Notes under the pieces: generated by a model
The model's database searches: none
What the model saw: only the letters and a program-made list of their open reading frames with translations
Told to the model about the DNA's origin: nothing
Origin: Ascochyta rabiei
Taxonomy: Eukaryota; Ascomycota; Dothideomycetes; Pleosporales; Didymellaceae
Length of the DNA: 64,000 bases
Direction: 5' to 3'
NCBI RefSeq assembly: GCF_004011695.2
Contig: NC_082426.1
Location: forward strand, 186,001-250,000
Shown: piece after piece, positions 12,098-23,300 of the stretch
Layout: each line of letters begins with the position of its first letter
How positions within the stretch are numbered: position 1 is the stretch's first letter
Position numbers and translations under genes: made by a program

Positions 12098-12544
12098 GGG
12101 TCTCAGAGATGTTGATATTTGGGGATTGGCTAATCAGAAAGTAGGATGCTGCTTGAGCAACATTCACGGATGCAGGTGTCAACTTATACTCACTCAGCGC
12201 CTGCAGCGAAATGGTGGCACAAGGCATCAGTTTGTCCGAGAAACCTTATGATAGCAAGCTGTGCAAACGATTGGAAGATAAGAGAGGGTTGTTGTATGCG
12301 GCGCGGCTTGCCAGCATTCTGCCTGCATGCTCTGGCATACCACAAACAAATGGCCGTTCCTTGTTTTGAAGCTGTGCCACCTCAGAGTGCAGGAAGCGCT
12401 TGTAGGCAGGCTACGCGCTCAGCCTTGCTCAGGCATCGCCCATGTCTGGATTTGCCGTATCATTTCCTTTTCGCTGCTCAAACCCCGCTCAGCCTTGTCT
12501 ACTGCATCATTCATTTTTCACCTCGACATCCAACTTGTATTGCA
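12098..12544. other. Divergent promoter region
   Basis: 447 bp between two divergent starts, the helicase-AAA gene and the RGG/RAI1-like gene. The plus-strand open frame running through it has no family features and is read as chance. Confidence 0.6.
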
Positions 12545-14026
12545 ATGTCCTTCATGACAAGTCTAAGCGGCGGCCGAGGTGGATATGCCCCTCGAAGAGG
12601 ACGTGGTGGATCGTCTCGTCCTTTTGTGAAGCGCCAGGATCCAGTGAAACCTGATCTCACCAAATATCCGCTGGGAGAGCTTTTGGTCTCGCTTCGAACC
12701 TCAAACCTGGAACCGTCAAACACCCATCTATCCCTTCCACAGATAGAGGACTGCCAATACGTCGCGTCCTACAACTGGCTAGCCGAACACTCCACTATTT
12801 TGGTCCCAGGTGAGTCTTCGTTCGCGAAAAGAACATGAGTGAAGTTCTGACAGGACTAAGGTCAACCTCCTCAATGGACCCCTTTGAAGATCGCTCGGAG
12901 ACTGCCAGAAGATAGTGGCACCTACTATCGGGATCCAAATGCCGCACACTACCCCGAATACCCCATCGCACCTGCTGTAAAAGCCATTATGGACACTACA
13001 GACGATACCATAGTAGGAGCTGATTTCTTCGCCTGTGGAAGTACGCTAGGTAACCTACTTCGTTTCGTGCGTGGCATAGACAAGGCCTTTCGTTTCAGTG
13101 TCGAGACCATAGGCGACATCGTGTTCCTCATTCGCAAAGAGAACGATCCCAAAGAACTCATCGAGGGTGTGCGTGGCTTCGGCCATACCTTCCCTGAAGC
13201 GTACACAACCTGGCCAAAGGGTGTGCAGGGCTCTGAGACCCATCAACGCATCGTGCAGTATAATCTTGGTGGTTTGCAATGTCTCGTTCGATTCGAATGC
13301 GACGGGTTCTTCGACAACTCTACCAAACCATCGAGCTCCGAGGCTTCTCGTGGAAAGGATCCAGCCGCTTTGCCGTCCGAAGATGTCCTCGCCCAGACCC
13401 TCGCCGGCACAGCTGTATCTAACCCACAAACTACCAGCACAGGCCCCCTTACCATCAGGCACCGCGGGAGCATTGTCTCACAGAATTCAATCTTTGATCT
13501 CAAGACCCGCTCCGGCAAATACAAGAAAGAGATCAACATGGACGACATCACACCACAGCTCTGGCTCAAACAGATCCCCAACTTCATCGTCGCCTACCAC
13601 GACGGCGCGGGTATGTTCGAAGACATCCAGATTCAGGATGTCCGGTCCCTCGTATCTACCTGGGAGAAGGACAACGCCCGATCGATCCGCCTTCTTATCG
13701 CGCTGCTCAAGAAGATCATTGACGTCGCCAAGGCCGATCAAGGCGGGCTGCTCGAAGTCTATTGTTCCGGCACAGGTGAGCTCGAGATTCGGAAACAGGT
13801 TGGAGATGGTGTGCACGCCCTACCCACGGCGCTGAGCGAGGAATGGGCAAGGCGGTGCGAAAGCGACGGGGGGTTTCAGTTCACTGAAGATACGGGGTAC
13901 GGAGCATCCCCCGATTTCCCCAACGACTCTTTCGACGATTCTTATGATGACTCGGATGATGATGGGAAGGACTTTACTGCTTGTTCCGCCGATGACTGCG
14001 GGTATTGTGGGAGGTGCACGTACTGA
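12545..14026 (+). CDS. Fungal RGG-tailed protein with RAI1/DXO-like nuclease motifs (family often labelled 'geranylgeranyl pyrophosphate synthetase')
   Basis: Two exons, 12545-12809 and 12861-14026, encode 476 residues; the 51-bp intron joins VPG to QPPQWTP. The N-terminus is Gly/Arg-rich (GGRGGYAPRRGRGG), typical of RNA-binding RGG tails. It is followed by DCQYVASYNWL, the signature of a widespread fungal family that, as I remember it, databases often name GGPP synthetase. No prenyltransferase DDxxD motifs are present. Instead, in order, GHTFPE (about 196-201), VRFECDG (E234, D236), IFDLKTRSG (D301, K303) and LWLKQIPNFIVAYHDGAG match the GxxxE, ExD, (E/D)xK and following helix-strand of RAI1/DXO 5'-end decapping nucleases. 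The tail is acidic and ends with a Cys cluster (CSADDCGYCGRC). The assignment rests on motif order by eye; function is inferred, gene structure is firm. Confidence 0.85.
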
Positions 14027-15007
14027 GTTCACCGTCAGTGGTGGATCCTCACGCCCGATGTTAGATGTTGATGCGAGGCAGACGCAATCTACCGATTTCC
14101 CAGCTCTAATTACTTTGTTGACAATTTGAACTGATCTTTTCCCTGGAAGGAGACAAGAGCACTCACAGCGACGAACCTGCTACATCTGTTGTTTCCAACA
14201 CACTTGATCCACGCATTCGTTCAGAACACCGTAACAATCTACTTCCAGTCCCTCTCCCTCTCTGAATACTGACCCCCTCTGTCTGAAACCACCTCAGAAT
14301 TTGTTTCGCTCAGTCCTTTTACAAGAGTGCCGATGCGGTTCTATCTCCTGAACAACGCGACCCTAGACACCTCAGCCCCACCTGTTCAAGGCTACTAACA
14401 GCAAACCTCGCCATCGCCAGAGCAATCTCAACGTAAAGAAGTCATAATTTAGAACGCATGTTTAGAATCCAGCACATTGGTTTAGGTAGCGTTCGACAAC
14501 AGACCGCTCAAAAATAGCAGAGAGAATTCAGGATGTTCTTGATGTTGGTATCTCAGCGCGCGCAGAAGCTGTTCCCACCTCGTACTCATGCTTTACCAAC
14601 CACTCACTTCACACCCCCTACACTCAACTCAACACAACAGCCCTACGCGTTTGTTAGCGACACACACCCCATACACACCATCCGTGGAAGCCAGTACCCA
14701 GAACCGCGGAGAAAACATGCACCGCTGCAGCTAGTTCTTACTCTACACCCGCTATCTCTTACCCGTCCCCGCACGACCTTCCACACCTCGACTTCACGTG
14801 AATTCCAAACGCCCTCTAGACTGCCCTTTCCGTGTCTCCCCGGTTTATCCGTCTACTATGCTTAGGGTGGTAGTGATCTGTAGCGGGAGGTTCTGGTGGG
14901 TTGGTTTGCGAAGTGTGGTGGTGGTGGTTGTTGTTGTCGTTATAGGATAACGACAGTGTTAATTTTAGTGACCTTAAAGGTGAGCAGATCATACAAGTGA
15001 GCGTGAT
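14027..15007. other. Intergenic, no gene seen
   Basis: About 980 bp downstream of the RGG/RAI1-like gene. It contains short frames only, plus a perfect 8-bp stem with 3-base loop at 14936-14954 (GTCGTTAT/ATAACGAC). No RNA family is recognised. Confidence 0.5.
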
Positions 15008-15352
15008 CACTTAAAACCCCACCAAAACTACCCAAAATCACAACTCTATATCTCAACAACCATGAGATTAAATCTTCTGAAATTTGTAGGACAGGGCTGC
15101 ACCTATACAAATAGGAGGATTTAACAGTCTTAGAGTGCTAGGATCTATAATACAGAAGTTATTAAGCGAGTACTGTTTTACAGGGGTGTTTGCAGGCTAT
15201 CTCTATAACTATTATAGCTATAAAGCTAGAACCTAAGTATGTGTTTATTGATACTTATGCAATACCATCCTAAAAGTTTCAGAAAATTCTATAAGGTGGT
15301 TGTTGAGATAAAGGGTTGTGATTTTCGTGATTTTCGGTGAGATTTTGGAGTG
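15008..15352. mobile_element. MITE-like element with about 85-bp imperfect terminal inverted repeats
   Basis: Bases 15008-15092 and the reverse complement of 15268-15352 align over their whole length at roughly 75 percent identity. Shared blocks include AAAATCACAAC, TATCTCAACAACCA and TTCTGAAA. The interior is AT-rich and non-coding. The ends are fuzzy; if the inverted repeat extends slightly outward, TA dinucleotides at 14992-14993 and 15364-15365 could be the target duplication. It sits about 250 bp beyond the 3' end of ISY1. Confidence 0.65.
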
Positions 15353-15597
15353 TTTCACTGCGTTAGTGGTAGTTGTAGAATTATTTTTATTTCTGTACGC
15401 TTTTCTTAATGCTAGCTCTGCAGCGTTATAGCGTTGAGTAGATAAGAACCGACATGGAGAGCGTTTGCAAGAGAGAGGGAGAGAGGGAGAGAGGTTGGGA
15501 TAACGAGTGTTAAACGGCCTTGTCTCAGCTTTTCCAGCGGCTTCCTTCTTCTCCACTCGCGCTGTGCCCTGCCCGGCTGGTGGCGAGGTGGAGTAGC

Positions 15598-16359
15598 CTA
15601 GCCCAGTTTCTCGAGCAGCTTCCTCCGTCTCCGCTCGACGAGCTCGCGGTCGACTTCGTCGAGCGAGGGGACGCGCCAGCGCACGCCGTCGCCCGCGTCG
15701 CCGGGTAACTCGATCCACTCGCGCTGCGGCTTCCCCGGCTTCTCGTCGAGGTGATCACCAAGCGCCATAAACTGATCCCACGCTTCCTTCTCCTTTGCCT
15801 CCTCGTACTTCAGCAGTGTGCCGTCCTCTTCGTCGAGATTGTACCCGTAGTACCCGGCATCGACGCGCTGCCGCAACTCGCTGCGCTTCTCGCCACCCTG
15901 CCGCGCGCCGTCGTCGTCTTCGGGGCGGGCTTGCCGCTCAAACAGCTCCTTGACGCCGGGGAGCTCCTTCGCGCGCCCAAAGTACCGATACCCCTTCCCG
16001 CCACCGGGAACCTCGCGCCCGTCCTCGTCCAGCACGCGCCCGCCGCGCATGTAGTTGGGCCCGCCCAGATTCCGGATTTGCGACTCCCACATGTGCTTCT
16101 CGCGCATCGCCTTGTTGATTTCGTCGTTGAGGTCGCGGATCTGGTAGTCGGAGAGCGCTTCGTCTTGGATCTTCGTCACCTTGCGGCTGATCTCTTTGAG
16201 CACCTGCCCGCGCCATTTCTCGCACACGGGGATCGAGGTCACGGATGTGATGAGCTTTGGGCGCCGCGTTCGCGAAATGTCGATTATTCCTGCTTCGGCA
16301 GCTTGGGCCGCGCGGAAGCGGAACAGCATCGAGTGCGCTTTTTCAGAGTTACGCGCCAT
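15598..16359 (-). CDS. ISY1: Pre-mRNA-splicing factor Isy1
   Basis: Intronless 253-residue frame starting MARNSEKAHSMLFRFRAAQA, the near-invariant start of Isy1 proteins. It is followed by the conserved CEKWRGQVLKEISRKVTKIQ and the segment YQIRDLNDEINKAMREKHMW. A GKGYRYFGRAKELPGV motif leads into a charged C-terminal half ending RRRRKLLEKLG. Isy1 is a component of the Prp19/NTC-associated spliceosome and affects splicing fidelity. An upstream in-frame start at 16410 would add 17 residues not seen in the family, so the ATG at 16359 is preferred. Codon use in the 3' half is strongly GC-rich. Confidence 0.95.
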   Translation of the reverse strand: MARNSEKAHSMLFRFRAAQAAEAGIIDISRTRRPKLITSVTSIPVCEKWRGQVLKEISRKVTKIQDEALSDYQIRDLNDEINKAMREKHMWESQIRNLGGPNYMRGGRVLDEDGREVPGGGKGYRYFGRAKELPGVKELFERQARPEDDDGARQGGEKRSELRQRVDAGYYGYNLDEEDGTLLKYEEAKEKEAWDQFMALGDHLDEKPGKPQREWIELPGDAGDGVRWRVPSLDEVDRELVERRRRKLLEKLG

Positions 16360-17312
16360 GGTGACGGTTGTGTGGTTTTTGAGGGTGAGTGGGTAATGGA
16401 CTCGGCGCAAGCAGAGGAAGCTGCAGAGCTGGACGTCGTGTATGGGTTACAAGGGTATTAGATGGTTTGTGCACAGGAAGATGTCAATATTACTACGGGG
16501 TAGCTGAGCGCAGTCGTAGAGACAGAGAAGAAATTGTTAGTTGGAGAGTGCGTATGATGTCGTTGGTTGTGAGAGAGACGCGTGTAGTGGGCAAAAGTTT
16601 GGTGACGTTCACCGCCGGCAGAATGGCTTGGCAAGCCACACGTCAGTCATCAGTCCGGCATGGAGTCCCCGACTCCATTCACGCGTTGGTGTGGGGAAGG
16701 TTCATGCGCAGCGGTCCAGATCATTTAACATGTAGCACACAGAGCTCGTCACAGCTTCCTACACAATGCACCAGTTTAGACATTTCTCGATTTCCCTTCT
16801 ACAATCGACATGCGCCAGCTCCATGCGCGCTTAAGACATTACCATACAAGACAACCCGCGCCTAAGCAGCACCAACAGTGCATACAAGACAGATGAGCGG
16901 CAATTTCCAAGCGGAGAGTTGAGAGTACACGTGCGGTCTAGGCAAAGGAAAGTCATTAGGTGCGCTTCCTCGGCACTTCAGCATCCCATCTGAAACCCCA
17001 GTCGATCCTGTCCTGGAAATCGACCATTTGATGTCTGATGGCTGAACCCCAGGTCCAGATGCTCCTCCGCCCACAATCTAGCTGAATCTGCCGCTTCGAG
17101 CGAACCCAAGCTGAGAGGCAATGTCCGAATACAGAAACGTTGACGAAGGAAGAGACACATAGGAAATAGAGAATGGATTTCGCGAAGATTGCTGATGCTG
17201 ATACTGATAACTAAGAAAACAGAGACTGTCAGTCAGATTAAATGACTATGGAGTGTGCATGTTGGTACAACAAACACTAAGAGGTGTTGTGGGAAGGTAG
17301 TGGGGTGGGAGG
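16360..17312. other. Intergenic, no gene seen
   Basis: Promoter side of ISY1 and downstream flank of the Num1/ApsA-like gene. Only short overlapping frames are present and none resembles a known protein. Confidence 0.55.
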
Positions 17313-20300
17313 TTAACCACCAGCGCTGAAGTTGGCAGCCTCCATGTCGGTCTGGTGTCGTATCCGATCGTCGCGAGCTTCTGCGTGTGATTCGGTCCGT
17401 GAATTTGTCCGCGACTCAGTGCGCGACTCCGCGCGTGTATCAGCGCGTGAGCTCGACCGTGAAGTCAGCGAGCCGATGAAAGATGGCCGATTGTTCAGGT
17501 TGTTGCTGCCGTTGTGTCGGCTCTTCACAGTGTGCATGTGCAGATGACCGACGTCGTGTTTGCCGTCACAGCAAGCACGAACATTGACCAAACCTTCAAT
17601 GTCGCGCTCAACATGGTCGTGGATTTCGCGACTGAGATCCATGGTGGCGTTGCTTGGCTCCTCAAACGTACTCGCGGTGATTCGGCTTCGGCGGCTCGAG
17701 AAAGATCCTCGCATGGCAGAATTGGGTCGCAGCATGCTGCTGAAGCGACCAGACATGGAACCAGCTTGCCCGGGCTCCGTAGAAGGTGCGCGTTGCGGGG
17801 TGACGTGGTGCTGTCGAAGCGTAGGCACTTCGTCACGGCTTGCACTGGCGTGTCGACTGACGCGGGAAGACATGGAAGCTCTCGATCGGCCAGTGGCTCG
17901 CGACGCGCTCCGGTACCCAGCGTTGAACTCATCCTGGATCTCGTTCGATGCCGGAGACTCGGAAGGCTTTTGCTCAGGCTGCTCGCTTCCCTCCTCGACA
18001 CGTTGGCACAAGTAGCTGAGTGCGTTGTACCATGTTTCGTGGCGCTTGCCTGTAGCAGCAGTAAATTTGATCGATCGACCAGGTGTGAAGACGAGCAGGC
18101 TCTTTTGGTGGAGGCCGGGGGGCATTGGGTTCGAGTCTTCGACCTCTTCGACAGACTCGATCGCCACACTCTTTGCTTTGAGTTCCGTCTTTCCAGCTGT
18201 CTGGGGGTCTCTATCGCTCCAGTACAGGGTCCTTGTGTAGGGATGGATCCAGAAGAACCGGCGGTGACGAGTGTCAGACATGCCGCCTCCGAGGGTCTTG
18301 CGAGTGTACTTCCAAAGATACTCACCGATCATCGTCTGGGTGATTGCCTGGATCATGCGAGGATCGGTAGCACCGACTGGCACTCCTGGCGGGGCGAAAG
18401 ATGGCCCACCTGCAATGTTAAAGCGTTGGTCGACCTCGGACGTGAAGGAAGAAATGGATGAGCGGCGACTTATTGGCGACGATGCCCCACTACGAGCATC
18501 GCTGCGGTTCGTAGACCGCGGACGCGCACGTGGCGTGGTACCACCGGTCTTGGGTGTCAGAGTTGCTGTACCTGTCCTGAGTGAGGGTGTTGAAGGCTTC
18601 TTGTAAGCCGAGGCTGGCATGACAGGAGGTCCCATCGTCCCAGGCGTCGTTGGGGGTAACAGCGGCTGTTTGAGAGCAGCGGCAGCGATGACCTGCTTGT
18701 GGTCCGCCGGCAGGGGCGGCGGAGATGCAGCACGGGATCGGATACTACCAGAGCTGCCAGGGCGTCGAGGGAGACGCTCACCGGAATGTCTCCTGCTGGG
18801 TGAATCAGGTGGCGACAGAGATTTCTCAACGTCAGCTGTAGCAATGGTTCCGGAGTATCTGTTGCTGCGAGCGAGCAACAACTTGTCGATTTGCTCGGCA
18901 GAGACCATGGTTTGAGTACCGCCATCGGTCATGGGCATACGTGGGGCTTTCTGTGTGGCATTCGTGCTGATAGGCGTGAGTGGAGTGCGGACAGCTCTGT
19001 CACTAGTAGGGGCTGTTTCCTGCTCTACCTGCTTGCCTTGATTCCATGGCAACATAGCGTCAGAGAAGTCAAGCTTCCATGGTGCGGGTACAGTGCGGCG
19101 CGCGGTGACCGGCCTTGAGGATGCTTTTGGTTCCGAGTGCTCCGTGAAGAGAGACGACATCGACAGCGGTGGGGCAGAAACACGGTTCGCTGTCGACGGC
19201 CTGCTGGGGGTTGGCAAGAACGAGGGAACTGTAGGTGACTCAGGCTCATGACTTTGGAGTGTCTTGACATCCGAGAAGTCGGGTGCTATCGCAGCGGGAT
19301 GGAAAGGCTCGGTGTGCTGAGCGGTGACGAGTGAAACCTTGGGCAACGCCTGCTTGCGCGGCTCCAGCGGCTCGGTGGTCTGCGAGGAAAACATCGAGAA
19401 AGTCGAAGTCGCTGCCCTTGGATGAACGGGCTCTGTCGTTTGCGAAGAAGTTGCTGAGATGACCGGGCGCGCCGCCTTGGGTGCCTCGACAGGCTCGGAC
19501 GCCTGGAAAGACAGGGAGGACAGTCCCGAGACCGCCGACTTGGGTGCCACAGGCTCCGTAGCCTCTGCAGCGAACCATGAAAGCTGCAGGGACTGCGGTT
19601 CTGGGATAACAGGCACAGTGGTCTTTGACGCAAATGTCGACATCTCCAGAGATTGTGGCTTCAGAATGATCGGTTCCGTGACCTTCGATGCCAACGTTGA
19701 CATCTGCAGGGTCTGCTGTTGAGGTGTCACAGGCTCAGTCGTCTGCGCAGAATGTACAGAAAGCTGGTGAGCCACTGGCTGAGGAGCAAACGGCTCTGTT
19801 GCCTGGGATGAGGGCATCGAGAATTGATGAATAGCTTGCTTAGGCACGACGGGCTCTGTCGCCTGGAACGAATGGATTGACGATGCATGGACCGCTTGCT
19901 TGGGCGCGAAAGGCTCTGTCGTCTGAGAGGAGTGCATAGACAACTGGAGGGGAGTTGTCTTCGGCTGGTACGGCTCCGTTGCCTGTGAAGACATGGTCGA
20001 GAACGTCGACAGTGGTGCACGAGGTACCTCGACAGGTGCAGTTGAGTGTGCCGAAGTGCTGGACATCTGCAGTGGAGCTTGCCTGACAAGTTCCCTCTCG
20101 TTGAGTTCTCGGCTGTCAGGAACTGAGGCAGCCTCGCTACTTGCGTCAACCGACCTCGACGCTTCCCGGGGCTCAGTCATCTGCGAAGCGGCAATACCAG
20201 ATGCAAAGAGGGCAGCGGGAGCCAGGGCCTTCAGCCCCTGGCCTTCCCTGGGCTCAGTGCTCTGTTGCACCATCGAAGACATGCCGAAAGCCTGACGTAC

Positions 20301-23300
20301 CCCTCTCTCACCCGTAGGCTCCACAGGTGCGGTGCTGTGTGATGAGAAGTTCGACAAATGGAGAGGTGTTGCCTGCGCATGCTGAGGCTCAGTTGTATGG
20401 CCTGACACCGAAGACATATCGAAAGCTCGGGGAGTGGCATCCCGAGGCTCGCTTGCATGTCCAGTGACGGAGGACATGTTGAACAATTGACGAGGTACAT
20501 CTTGGGGTTCAGTCGCATGCCCAGAGACAGAAGATATGTCAAACGAATGACGAGGAGCGTCCTTCGGCTCACTAGCGTGTCCAGAGACCTCCGACATACC
20601 AAAGCTCTGTCTCGGAACATCCCTGGGCTCCGTCATATGTGCAGACAGACTCGACATGTTGAACGAAGGTGCGGGTGCGGCCCTCGGCTCCGTCTCATGG
20701 CCAGACACCAGAGAAAGATTGAAATCTGGTGCAGGCGCAGAGCGAGGCTCGGTTGTGTGTCCAGACACGGAAGAAACGCCCAAGGCGGGTGGAGGTACAG
20801 CACGCGGCGACGTGGCATGACCTGCGACCGAAGAGAAGTCGAAAGCGGGAGCAGGCGGGGACTGAGGTGCAGTGTGTTGACTGTGATGAGTCTCCATGGT
20901 TGAGATGCCAAGGGGCGGTGCTGTGGGGACCCGAGGTGACGTATCGTGGAACGAGGTGGATGAGATGGCCAGGGGTACAAGGGCAGGGGTCTGAGGAGAG
21001 GTAGCCTGTCCAGAGACGTTGGAGATGTTGAGCGAAGGAGGGACCACGAGTTTCGGTTCTGTGTGGTGGAAAGCGTGCGCCGAGAGCTGAAGCTGCTGCG
21101 GAAGTGGCGCTTGCGGGCTTGTACCCTGGCTAACCAGCGACGAGAGGTGCAGCGCAGCTGGTAAAGGAGCCTGAGGTTGAACATCATAGATGTCGTGGAT
21201 GGAGGAGACGCCTACGTGTTGGGGCGCATCGAGCTCTGTCATTGTGCTGGAATCAATCATAGCCACCATGGGTATGGTTCGTTGCAGAGGAGATCGCCCA
21301 AGGACGCCTTTCTCGGGCGAAGAGTCAGGAGATAAGAGGCTCGATCGACTTGGTGTACCCTCGGCAGCACTGTCTGTGTCTTCCCCTCCACTCAAACCGT
21401 CCAGCTCCGCGAACAGACTCCTGCCCTGGGCCGGGGTGCTATTGTTGCTGTTGCTGGCTGGGGAGTCTCTCGTCATGGGCGGTGTGCCATGGTGGAAGAT
21501 GTCCTGAAGACTTCCTCGTGGTGTCGCGACAGACTTGCGAGAGCTACTTGGTCTGAGGAACCTGAAAGACGAATTACGGTTGTGACCTGGTGTTTGCGTG
21601 TCCCTTTCCGAGTCGTAGTCGGAGTTTGAGGCGGTACTCTCGTACGTGTCCCGGTAGCTCTGGCCGCTCTGACTTCGCCTGATGATCGGCGACCTGTTCC
21701 GAATGGTTCCCTGGGTCGATCCCATCTCAGTCTCGGTCGATTCATCGCTGCTTTCTCCATCAAGGGTCTCGGCACCAGTCTGGAAAGCGTCCGTCTCTGT
21801 AGTGGTACCGTCGTCGTTGGCAGTGTCGAAATCGGCATCAGAGACCTCGTTGGCAGTCTCGAATGCTTCGTTGGCGCTGGTCTCGGCCATGGAAGAGTAG
21901 CCGCTGTTGAACGCTTCAGGAACCGAATGATGGGGCCTCTGAGGCTTGCTTGGCGAGGGGATGATGTCTTGCTCTTCCCACTCATCATCGTCGAGTTCCA
22001 TGACAACCTCTTGCTTGCCTTGCCTCAAGGCTCCGAGGCGGTCGGGACGGGCTGGTTTCTTAAACACATCCTTGTCGGTCTTCTTGCGCTTGCTCGCGCT
22101 TCCAGGGCCCTTGGACTCGCTGCGGTTGGACTCGATCTCATCGCGGGCGTCCTGGAGCATGCGCTTCAGTTCGATCTTTTCCGTCTTCTCGCGGTGGATG
22201 TTGTTCTTGAGCTGCTGGATCATGCGGTGGGCGTGCTGGAGCGAGTGCTTGAGGGTCTCTGATTCGAGCTGGCCGTGACGAGGGGTGGCCTTGCTTGGCG
22301 AGGGCGGAGGAGAGTGCTCAGGGGTCAAGCTTTCTCCCTCGTGGAAGCTCTCCTCCGGAGATGCCTCCTCGGGCGAGTTGTGCTCATCGCCTCTCATTCG
22401 ATAGGCTACGGCTTTGGCAAGCTCCTGGTTCTGCGTGGACAGCTCTTCCACCTTGCGTTGGAGCGCGTTTCTCTCCGACTCTCCCATGGTCAGATTCCGT
22501 CGCAGACCGGACAGTTCTGTCTCGTGCTGCTTGGACTTGTTGATGTGGTCATCGTTGAGCTTTGCGTGCATGCCCTTGAGCTCTTCAAACTCTCGCTCCA
22601 GCGTCGACTTTTCGGATTTGGCCAGGTTCAGCGCGTAGTTGAGACGGTGCTCCTTGTCGGAGGCCGACTTTGACTGCGCTTCGAATTCGCGCACTTGGGT
22701 CTCGAGACTCCAGTTGACGTCCTTGAGGCGCGAGTCGCTCTCGTCGAGGGTGCGCAGACGCTGCGAGAGGCCTTCGACCTCGATTTCCAGGTTGGACCGG
22801 TCCAGGTCGGCGGCCTTGAGGGCCTCGTCTTTCTCCAGCAGGACAGCCTGCAGCTCCTTCAGCTGCGACAAGAGGGAGGTGGAGATCTCGGTGGCCAGGG
22901 TGATGTCCTGGATGCGGCTGGGCTGCTGGTTGCGCTGCTTGCGAGAGGGGACGCTGACTTTGGTGGGCGACTGCATGGCCTCGCTGGCGTAGACGGAGCC
23001 GCCGTTGGCGTCCGACTCGCCGCTGGGGACGCGCGACTTGGGGAGGAAGGCGCGCGCGGTTTCCCTGCCGACCTCGTTGAACTCCTTCTCGAGCTCGGCC
23101 AGGCGGGCGCGCAGCTCCGGGCCAATGTCGTTGTCTGCCTGCTGGCCCTCGACCTCGTGCAGGCGCTGCTCGAGCTCCTGGCGCTGCTGGACGAGCGCAT
23201 TGCCGAGGTGCGACGTCTCCTGCAGGCGGCGCGTCGTCTCTGCGAGATGTGCCTCAAGGGCGCGCTTGGCCTGGGCCGGGGAGCCGTTGAGGTAGAGGGA

